Positions 1 through 5,459 of a stretch of DNA of 12,351 bases are shown here, piece by piece. Location of the stretch: assembly GCA_027294925.1 (NCBI GenBank), contig JAPULM010000221.1, forward strand, positions 1 through 12,351, given 5' to 3'. Source of the DNA: a bacterium. Lineage in GTDB: Bacteria; Tectomicrobia; Entotheonellia; Entotheonellales; Entotheonellaceae. The notes under the pieces are model-generated. The model was not told the origin of the DNA. It saw only the letters and a list, made by a program, of their open reading frames with translations, and did no database searches. Within the stretch, counting starts at the first letter, position 1, and each line of letters opens with the position of its first letter. Both the position numbers and the translations under genes were made by a program.

Positions 1-1233
1 CACCTCACCACCTCTAGCTGAGAGCTTGACGAAGTGGCCGGTGAACGTGGTGTTGCCCAGATGTTTTCCTTCCAGCACGGTGCATCGGCAAGGAATCGGC
101 TCCTGTAGAGGCACGAGCGTGTCCTCTTTGTCGGGTAGAAAGACGTTGAATGTCCCGTCAATCCCCCGCACATCGTGGAGGGTGATGGGCTGCTCAACCC
201 CCTTGGTTTCGATCGCCATCTGCTCGGCAATCCTGAGCATCGGTCCGACCGCTTGCCGGGTACTGTCGGAGATCAGGATCTGGCCGCCAACGGTGTAGGA
301 CTCGATGCGGCCGGTGAGGTTGACCGAACTCCCCACCACGCCGTATTTGGCGCGTTTGTCCGAGCCGATATTCCCCACCACAACGTTACCCGTGTGGATG
401 CCGATGCCCATTTCCACCTCGGGCAGCCCGTCACGTTGGTTCTGTTGGTTTACCGACTGCATAGCTAACTGCATGGCCACGGCGCAGGCAATTGCCCGTG
501 GCGCGTCGTCTGGTCGCTGGATAGGGGCGCCAAAGATGACAAAAATGGCGTCGCCAATGAATTCATCGATGGTTCCCTGGTACGGCGTAATGACCTCGAC
601 CATCGTTGCGAGATAGCGATTCAAGATGGTCACCACCTGTTCCGGCGCCAGGCGCTCTGCCAGTGACGTGAAACCGCGTAGATCGGACATTAACAGCGTC
701 ACTTGGCGTTTTTCTCCACCTAACTGTAAGCCTTGCGGGGCGTCGAGCAGATTGGCCACCACTTCGTCCGTCAGATAGCGTCCAAACGTATGGCGAATGA
801 ATCGGTTACGTTGTTCGAGCTGCTCAGCCAGCCGCTGAATTTCTTCGGTGGCTCGTTTGAGAGACAACTGGGTTTGGGTGCGGGCCAGAACAACGGGGAA
901 GTCGAGGGGCTTGGTCACGTAATCGTTGGCCCCGAGCTTCAGAGCGGCGACAATGTCTTCGCTTTGATCCTTCGCCGTGGCCATAATAATAGGCAAGTCG
1001 GCCATCGAATAGCGCTCACGGGCAGTCTTGAGGACATCCAGACCGCTGATGCCGGGCATCATGATGTCGAGCAGCACCAGGTCGAATGGCTGCGCTTCAA
1101 TCATCTGCAGGGCCTGCTGGCCGTCTTCTGCCACCGCGACGGTATAACCACGCCGCGCCAGGCGCCGCGCTAGCATGTCGCGGTTCATCTCATTGTCGTC
1201 AACCACGAGTATGGTGCCCTGGACAGTGTCCAT
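1..1233 (-). CDS. Receiver-class III nucleotide cyclase, partial (C-terminus beyond the left edge)
   Basis: Response-regulator cyclase that makes a cyclic nucleotide from NTP in the cytoplasm. All 411 visible codons are open to the window edge. Residues 7-125 are a receiver domain with acidic pair D12/D13, phosphoacceptor D56 (LLDIMMPG), T86 and K108. Residues 126-160 are a helical linker. Residues 172-360 are the class III catalytic domain: metal aspartates D184 (MSDLRGFT) and D228 (FIGDAIF), and transition-state residues N305 and R309 (VNLTGR). The purine-selecting positions hold E224 and G298 instead of the adenylate cyclase Lys and Asp/Thr, so cAMP versus cGMP is open. The last visible residues (about 384-411, with FVKLSARGG) look like the start of a PilZ-type domain; this is tentative. 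The ATG follows an AAGGAG site overlapping the upstream stop codon. It is co-transcribed with the single-domain receiver, which probably shares its kinase. Confidence 0.88.
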   Translation of the reverse strand, partial: MDTVQGTILVVDDNEMNRDMLARRLARRGYTVAVAEDGQQALQMIEAQPFDLVLLDIMMPGISGLDVLKTARERYSMADLPIIMATAKDQSEDIVAALKLGANDYVTKPLDFPVVLARTQTQLSLKRATEEIQRLAEQLEQRNRFIRHTFGRYLTDEVVANLLDAPQGLQLGGEKRQVTLLMSDLRGFTSLAERLAPEQVVTILNRYLATMVEVITPYQGTIDEFIGDAIFVIFGAPIQRPDDAPRAIACAVAMQLAMQSVNQQNQRDGLPEVEMGIGIHTGNVVVGNIGSDKRAKYGVVGSSVNLTGRIESYTVGGQILISDSTRQAVGPMLRIAEQMAIETKGVEQPITLHDVRGIDGTFNVFLPDKEDTLVPLQEPIPCRCTVLEGKHLGNTTFTGHFVKLSARGGEV

Positions 1234-1245
1234 GCCGGGGTCTCC

Positions 1246-1608
1246 TTAAGCCAGGAAGGTCTGAATCTTGCCCAGCAAGCGGGGAAATTCGACCGGCTTG
1301 GTGTCGTAGTCGTCGCATCCAGCATCGAACGCCTTCTCACGGTCACCTGCCATGGCGTGCGCGGTCAGCGCGATAATGGGAATTGCCTGCGTGGAAGGCG
1401 TTGCTTTGATCTGTCGGGTCGCTTCCCAACCGTCCAGTACGGGCAAACTCAGGTCCATCAGAATCAGGTCGGGCGCTTCCTCCTGGGCCAGCCGCACACC
1501 CTGCTCACCATCGATGGCGATCACCACCTGGTAGCCTCTGCGTACCAGTCGCCTGGACAGCATATCGCGGTTCATCTCGTTATCTTCCACCAGCAGGATT
1601 TTCGCCAT
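1246..1608 (-). CDS. Single-domain response regulator (CheY/DivK-like receiver)
   Basis: Cytoplasmic phosphotransfer protein of 120 residues consisting of one receiver domain and no output domain. Visible motifs are acidic E8/D9 (LLVEDNEMN), phosphoacceptor D52 (LILMDLSLP), the T82 switch residue (IALTAHAM) and K104 (DTKP). The chosen ATG at 1608 has an AAGAGG Shine-Dalgarno site just upstream and begins directly at the first beta strand. An in-frame start at 1647 would add a basic extension without family support. It lies 12 nt before the receiver-cyclase gene, with the stop codon overlapping that gene's ribosome site. Its N-terminal 30 residues are nearly identical to the cyclase's receiver, pointing to local duplication. 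The cognate histidine kinase is not in this window. Confidence 0.9.
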   Translation of the reverse strand: MAKILLVEDNEMNRDMLSRRLVRRGYQVVIAIDGEQGVRLAQEEAPDLILMDLSLPVLDGWEATRQIKATPSTQAIPIIALTAHAMAGDREKAFDAGCDDYDTKPVEFPRLLGKIQTFLA

Positions 1609-1655
1609 CCAAATCCTCTTCCGTAGGTGCACTGCCGGACTGGACAACCAAGAGC

Positions 1656-1684
1656 AACGTACACCTGTTGCCGTGCGGTGTCAA
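1656..1684 (-). promoter_or_regulatory. Sigma70-like promoter of the receiver/cyclase operon
   Basis: On the minus strand a perfect -35 TTGACA (1684-1679) is followed, after 17 bp, by TACGTT (1661-1656), which matches TATAAT at three positions. This places the transcript start near 1649, about 40 nt before the receiver gene's ATG at 1608. The -35 and spacing are excellent and the -10 is mediocre, so an activator may help. No operator is recognised. Confidence 0.5.
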
Positions 1685-1833
1685 CGTCTTCTAATGGTGA
1701 TGCAGGGTCATGCAGTTCTTATTTCTCCCTGGCCAGCTGTTAGACGGACATAAGTTTTACTTTAGAGGCGCTGCCCTGGGCGGCAGCAAATAGCCCCTGA
1801 AGGGTTGCCACCGGCGGGAGGCGTTGGGGTGTC

Positions 1834-1893
1834 CAAAGGCACTTTTCTGGTCTTGTACTTGCGATGTGCCAACGCTAAAATGCCTTTGTTTTT
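1834..1893 (+). terminator. Orphan intrinsic-terminator-like hairpin, possible attenuator
   Basis: CAAAGGCA (1834-1841) pairs perfectly with TGCCTTTG (1881-1888). After a one-base bulge (C1842), TTTT (1843-1846) pairs with AAAA (1877-1880), and five T residues follow (1889-1893). The 30-nt loop is long for a classical terminator. GGCAC (1838-1842) can instead pair with GTGCC (1866-1870), which would disrupt the main stem. No plus-strand gene lies upstream for it to terminate, so it may end a small RNA. The structure is read by eye, with no folding energy computed. Confidence 0.4.
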
Positions 1894-1954
1894 CCCGTCC
1901 TTAGAAATCACCGTGTGGCGAAAATGGACGTCGTCACTCGCATCAGTGCCATCG

Positions 1955-1963
1955 TGCTATAAT
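1955..1963 (+). promoter_or_regulatory. Extended -10 promoter of the thiolase/DUF35 operon
   Basis: TGCTATAAT is an exact extended -10 (TGn plus consensus TATAAT at 1958-1963). No good -35 lies 16-18 bp upstream, as expected for an extended -10 promoter. The transcript would start near 1970, giving a leader of about 40 nt before the GTG at 2011. It lies downstream of the 1834-1893 hairpin, so that hairpin would not be in this transcript. Confidence 0.6.
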
Positions 1964-1997
1964 GGGTTGCTTATGATGACCCGACAACGTTGAATCT

Positions 1998-2003
1998 GAG
2001 GAG
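1998..2003 (+). promoter_or_regulatory. Ribosome binding site that decides the thiolase-like start
   Basis: GAGGAG sits 7 nt before GTG at 2011. This favours that codon over the in-frame TTG at 1990, which would lie upstream of the site and add seven residues unlike the family's N-terminus. The nearby ATG at 2009 is out of frame and is followed at once by TGA. Confidence 0.75.
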
Positions 2004-2010
2004 AACGCAT

Positions 2011-3195
2011 GTGAGTCAAGACCGTTCGATTCGAGCTAAGGTTGCGGTGGCTGGTATTGGTGAGACGGTCTATTACCGACACGGACAATCGCCGCAGCCT
2101 GAATTCAAGATGGCCCTACAGGCGATACTGTCGGCCTGCCAGGATGCTGGTATCGATCCACGTGAGGTCGATGGATTTTGTTCGTATAGTAATGATCGCA
2201 ATGAGCCTTCGCGGATTGCTGCGGCATTAGGGCTGCCCGATCTAAAGTACAGCAGCATGCAGTGGGGTGGTGGCGGTGGCGGTGGCTCGGCGGCTGTTGG
2301 CACGGCTGCAGCAGCCATTGCGGCTGGTCTGGCAGATTGTGTGGTTGTCTTTCGCGCCCTTGCACAAGGGCAATTTCAGCGTTTCGGCGCCGCTGTTGCC
2401 GCTAAGACAATTTCTGGCGACATGGCCTTTACGGCGCCATATGGTGTGATGTCGCCCGGCCAACGTTATGCCATGAAAGCCATGCGCTTTATGCACAATC
2501 ACCAGATCGAGCGTTCGGCCTTGCGGGCCATTTCGATGGCGTCGTACCAGCATGCCCAAAGCAATCCGCGTGCGGTCATGCATGGCCGCCCACTGAGCGA
2601 GGAGATGTACGACAACTCACGCTGGATTGTCGAGCCATTTCGCCTGTTTGACTGTTGTATGGAAAACGACGGCGCCGCAGCGTTGATTCTGGTGCCGGCT
2701 GAACGCGCCAAGCACCTGCCGCAGCCACCGGTCTATCTGCTCGGCGCTGCCCAAGGGTCGGAATATCGCAATGCGGCGCCCAGTCATAATGCGCCGACCT
2801 ACGCCTCGTCGAGTTTTACCACGGTGGCGCCCCGGCTATATCGTACAGCCGGGGTGACGGCACAGGATGTTGACGTGGTGCAGAGCTACGAGAATTTTAC
2901 CGGTGGCGTGTTGATGAGCTTGGTCGAGCATGAGTTGTTTAGCGCTGAACAAGCAAATGAGTTTCTACAGTTGGAAAATCTCATTGCACCGCATGGCAAA
3001 ATGCCGCTTAACACCAGCGGTGGCAATCTGGCCGAGTGCTATATGCATGGTTTGGAGTTACAGATTGAAGCAGTACGGCAGGTGCGCGGCGATTCAACCG
3101 CCCAAGTGCCTGATGTTGACGTATCAATGGTGTGCTCCGGCCCGATGGTAACCCCGGTTAGCAGTTGTATTTTTGGCTCGGAGGCGACCATATGA
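2011..3195 (+). CDS. Thiolase-like protein of the SCP-x/Ltp2 type, probable aldolase-like role
   Basis: A 394-residue thiolase-fold protein, about full length for the SCP-x/Ltp lipid-transfer thiolase group. The N-terminal half begins AKVAVAGIGETVY and the C-terminal half contains MPLNTSGGNLAECYMHG (about 331-347), the usual thiolase-superfamily Asn-Thr/Gly-Gly and His-Gly elements; DGAA is at about 220-223. Where true thiolases carry the nucleophilic Cys, this protein has WGGGGGGGSAAVG (seven glycines, 86-92). Condensing or thiolytic chemistry by the classic route is therefore unlikely. Related Ltp2 proteins act as retro-aldolases on steroid side-chain acyl-CoAs with a DUF35 partner. The next gene is exactly such a DUF35 protein, overlapping by ATGA, so a complex is inferred. 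The substrate is unknown. The glycine run is encoded by a GGT/GGC repeat. Confidence 0.85.
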   Translation: MSQDRSIRAKVAVAGIGETVYYRHGQSPQPEFKMALQAILSACQDAGIDPREVDGFCSYSNDRNEPSRIAAALGLPDLKYSSMQWGGGGGGGSAAVGTAAAAIAAGLADCVVVFRALAQGQFQRFGAAVAAKTISGDMAFTAPYGVMSPGQRYAMKAMRFMHNHQIERSALRAISMASYQHAQSNPRAVMHGRPLSEEMYDNSRWIVEPFRLFDCCMENDGAAALILVPAERAKHLPQPPVYLLGAAQGSEYRNAAPSHNAPTYASSSFTTVAPRLYRTAGVTAQDVDVVQSYENFTGGVLMSLVEHELFSAEQANEFLQLENLIAPHGKMPLNTSGGNLAECYMHGLELQIEAVRQVRGDSTAQVPDVDVSMVCSGPMVTPVSSCIFGSEATI

Positions 3196-3647
3196 CGATG
3201 GAACAATCGTTTTATCTACCTGAGGGCTTACCGATTCCAGTGCCTGAGGCGGATGCCCTCAGCCAGCCGTTTTGGGATGGGCTACGGCGTGAGGAACTCT
3301 GGGTGCAACGCTGTGCGTCGTGTCAGACCTGGCAATGGGGGCCGGAGTGGATCTGTCATCAGTGCCTTGTCTTTGATTTGGATTGGGCACAGGTGGATGG
3401 CAAAGGCTTCATTTATAGCTGGGAACGGGTCTGGCACCCCGTGCACCCGGTGCTTAAACAACGTCAACAGCCGTATATTGCAGTGCTGGTGGAATTGCCG
3501 CAGGCCAGCAATATTCGCATGCTTGGTAACTTGCTTGGTGATCCGCAGCAAGAGGTGAAAATTGGAGCGCCGGTGAGTGTGGTGTTTGAGCATCACCCGG
3601 ATGCCGATCCACCGTATAGCTTGGCCCATTGGCGGCTGGATGAGTAG
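3192..3647 (+). CDS. DUF35 zinc-ribbon/OB-fold protein (acyl-CoA-binding partner)
   Basis: A 151-residue protein of the DUF35 (Zn-ribbon plus OB-fold) family. Four cysteines, C41/C44 (CASC) and C55/C58 (CHQC), form the zinc ribbon. About 68-135 is the OB fold, opening with GKGFIYSWERVWHPV and including PYIAVLVELP. The ATG overlaps the thiolase-like stop as ATGA and has GGAGG 7 nt upstream, which rejects an earlier in-frame start at 3165 inside the thiolase gene. Members work with thiolase-fold enzymes, for example as the DUF35 domain of ChsH2 with Ltp2, or as a module of archaeal HMG-CoA synthase/thiolase complexes. Overlap with the preceding gene implies coupled translation and equal stoichiometry. 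Confidence 0.88.
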   Translation: MTMEQSFYLPEGLPIPVPEADALSQPFWDGLRREELWVQRCASCQTWQWGPEWICHQCLVFDLDWAQVDGKGFIYSWERVWHPVHPVLKQRQQPYIAVLVELPQASNIRMLGNLLGDPQQEVKIGAPVSVVFEHHPDADPPYSLAHWRLDE

Positions 3648-3747
3648 GACTGAGGATTGAGGTGTTAGTCTTTGGGTCTGTCATGTAGCTCGATATTCAA
3701 AAAAGACACAGGTTTTGAAGCGTTTGGCTAATTGAGGAGTGAGGCGG

Positions 3748-4611
3748 ATGGAAAATGGAACACTGGGTGTGTGGTACGCCGCCGACAAGCTACAACCGGC
3801 GCAGTGGCTGGATTTTGTCGCTACGGTTGAACGGTTGGGGTATGATACGCAGTGGTATTCTGAAGCGATGGGCTTTGAGTCGATGGCGCTTGGTAGTTTT
3901 CTACTGTCGCATACGACGCGGCTCAAAATGGGTAGCTCGATTGCCAATATCTATGCTAGAGATGCGGTGGCGTCGCGTAATGGATTGCATACACTGGCCC
4001 GTATATCGAGCGATCGATTTATCCTTGGCCTTGGCGTCTCGCATATTCCCCTGGTGGAAAGGTTTCGCGGCCATGCCTACGGCCGGCCGGTCGCCACTAT
4101 GCGTGATTATCTTGAACAGCTGCGAGCCGATCAATCCGGCGCCGATACGTGGCCGGTCGTCATTGCAGCGCTTGGACCGCGCATGCTCGAACTGGCGGCC
4201 GAACTGACGCGGGGTGCCATTCCCTACAATGTGACGCCTGAACATACGGCACAAGCCCGCTCGATTCTGGGTCCGGACAAATGGCTGGTGGTTGAGCAGA
4301 AGATCTGCCTTGAAACGGATACTGGTAAAGCTTTGCAACTGGCCCGAGCTGAGCTGTCACGCTATATGACATTGCCCAATTATCGCAACAACTGGCTGCG
4401 TTTGGGCTTTAGTGAAACAGACCTGCAAGACGGCGGCAATGAACGCTTTCTTAACGCCATGGTGGCGTGGGGTAACGAGGCGACCATTGGCGCCCGCATT
4501 CAGGAACATTTTGACGCGGGGGCAACGCAGGTCTGCATTCAGCCTGTCCATCCACAGGGAGACATCGAACGGGCGAAAGCGATACTGGAGGCATTTGCTC
4601 CGGCGCTCTAA
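3748..4611 (+). CDS. LLM-class (MSMEG_4141-like) F420-dependent oxidoreductase
   Basis: A 287-residue TIM-barrel oxidoreductase of the bacterial luciferase-like family. The pattern matches the probable F420-dependent MSMEG_4141 group: GTLGVWYAADKLQP at the N-terminus, SIANIYARDA at about 64-73, RFILGLGVSH at 90-99, then GHAYGRPVATMRDYL. Such enzymes transfer hydride between F420H2 and organic substrates, often acyl-CoA-linked or hydroxylated compounds; this assignment is by family. The ATG at 3748 is preferred because GAGGAG lies 8 nt upstream, whereas the in-frame GTG at 3739 overlaps that site. It follows the DUF35 gene by 100 nt with no convincing promoter, so read-through from the operon is likely. 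No F420 biosynthesis genes are in the window. Confidence 0.87.
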   Translation: MENGTLGVWYAADKLQPAQWLDFVATVERLGYDTQWYSEAMGFESMALGSFLLSHTTRLKMGSSIANIYARDAVASRNGLHTLARISSDRFILGLGVSHIPLVERFRGHAYGRPVATMRDYLEQLRADQSGADTWPVVIAALGPRMLELAAELTRGAIPYNVTPEHTAQARSILGPDKWLVVEQKICLETDTGKALQLARAELSRYMTLPNYRNNWLRLGFSETDLQDGGNERFLNAMVAWGNEATIGARIQEHFDAGATQVCIQPVHPQGDIERAKAILEAFAPAL

Positions 4612-4618
4612 ATTCTTC

Positions 4619-4676
4619 CTCTCCTCAGATCAGACGCCTTCCTGCCTCGGCGCGGGGAAGGATGCGATGAGGAGAG
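4619..4676. repeat. Nested inverted repeat between convergent operons
   Basis: CTCTCCTCA (4619-4627) is perfectly repeated in inverse at 4668-4676. Inside it CCTTCC (4637-4642) pairs with GGAAGG (4656-4661). Together they form a two-storey hairpin separated by an asymmetric internal loop. It begins 8 bp after the oxidoreductase stop codon and could act as a transcript 3' end for the plus operon, though no T tract follows on either strand. Nothing else coding is seen in the 239-bp convergent gap. Confidence 0.45.
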
Positions 4677-4850
4677 ATGGCAGCGTGGCTGTGGTAACAC
4701 CGAAAAGGCGATTCACGATAGCTGCATGCGTCACTTGGGTCGCCGACCGTGGAATACGTCGGTCAAAAAAGACGATGGACTGCGTCGCTCGTTCATATGA
4801 GCGGACATCAAGCCACATGATGTCTCAGGCGTGATCGGTGTCAGATACCG

Positions 4851-5441
4851 TCACAATGGATTCTTCTTGCCTTGATCAGCGCGGTACAAGCTGCCGTGTA
4901 AGAAGATGAGCGAGACGCGGTAGTTGATGGTCAGCTTCTCCAGCCCAACAAAAACCTCAACACTGTCTCGCTCATAGGTTGAATAGGCGTCATACTGCTC
5001 ACAGGACTTGGCAGATTTCCCCTTGGTCAACGCTTCATATTTATCGTACTTCTGTCGTGCACATGATGTAGAGCGAGAATATTTCTTCTCGGCTAGTGCA
5101 TTGACTTGTCTATAACGATTCCAGCCATCAACTTTTTTTATCGCAATGTAGATACGCAGAAGCTTGTCCGTATTACCAAAATATAAGTACACCTTCTCCT
5201 CATCACCCAGGGCATTAGGCAGGTTGTTAAAATCCTCATGACTTACCAGATAGCGCGCCCCCCACTTTCCCACCTGGCGCTTGGATAGGCCAATACCGAG
5301 TGCTTCCACCTCTGCTTTCGGCATCCCCCAATGCAGGCCTAGCGGCCCGTCGGTAGCCCGCACATGGATCACCGAGAAGGCGATCATAACCGCCAGGAAG
5401 AGCAGCCCAATTTCAAACCTGAAAGCGACCTTTTGTAACAC
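4851..5441 (-). CDS. Small exported protein of unknown function
   Basis: A 196-residue protein of no family I recognise. Residues 1-29 look like a Sec signal peptide: basic start, a hydrophobic core (GLLFLAVMIAF), and a plausible cleavage after VRA. The mature part begins TDGPLGLHWGMPKAEVEALG, a form seen in many small periplasmic proteins where an N-terminal G-hydrophobic-WG motif precedes a helix. It is rich in Tyr and Lys, and its two cysteines (C127, C147) could form a disulphide. The GTG start has AAGGAG 5 nt upstream. It lies 18 nt after the CoA ligase and is probably the operon's last gene, although its composition is more AT-rich than its neighbours, so its functional link is weak. 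Confidence 0.75.
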   Translation of the reverse strand: MLQKVAFRFEIGLLFLAVMIAFSVIHVRATDGPLGLHWGMPKAEVEALGIGLSKRQVGKWGARYLVSHEDFNNLPNALGDEEKVYLYFGNTDKLLRIYIAIKKVDGWNRYRQVNALAEKKYSRSTSCARQKYDKYEALTKGKSAKSCEQYDAYSTYERDSVEVFVGLEKLTINYRVSLIFLHGSLYRADQGKKNPL

Positions 5442-5459
5442 GACATCTCCTTATTACAA

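Larger units (their letters stand above)
1609..2010. other. Divergent intergenic region (about 400 bp)
   Basis: Separates the minus-strand signalling operon from the plus-strand thiolase-like operon. No credible protein gene is seen. It holds a promoter for each flanking operon (listed separately), a 6-bp GC-rich hairpin GCTGCC/GGCAGC (1770-1775 with 1782-1787) without a T tract on either strand, and a larger hairpin with a T tract at 1834-1893. The 1690-1893 stretch could be a small untranslated RNA on the plus strand, but no known RNA family was recognised. Confidence 0.6.

Noticed and set aside
733..1173. 146-residue plus-strand open frame
   Set aside because: It lies wholly opposite the receiver-cyclase gene, whose motifs are intact. 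No ribosome site or known domain.
3648..3747. Separate promoter for the F420-type oxidoreductase
   Set aside because: The best pair (TTGGGT, 16 bp, TATTCA) matches only three of six bases in each box, so read-through is simpler.
4745..4770. GACCG/CGGTC hairpin next to a run of six A residues as a terminator for the small exported protein
   Set aside because: On the minus strand the T run precedes the hairpin, which is the wrong order for an intrinsic terminator. On the plus strand A residues follow it.
4630..4818. 62-residue minus-strand frame between the convergent operons
   Set aside because: No recognisable family or good start signal, and it overlaps the nested inverted repeat.
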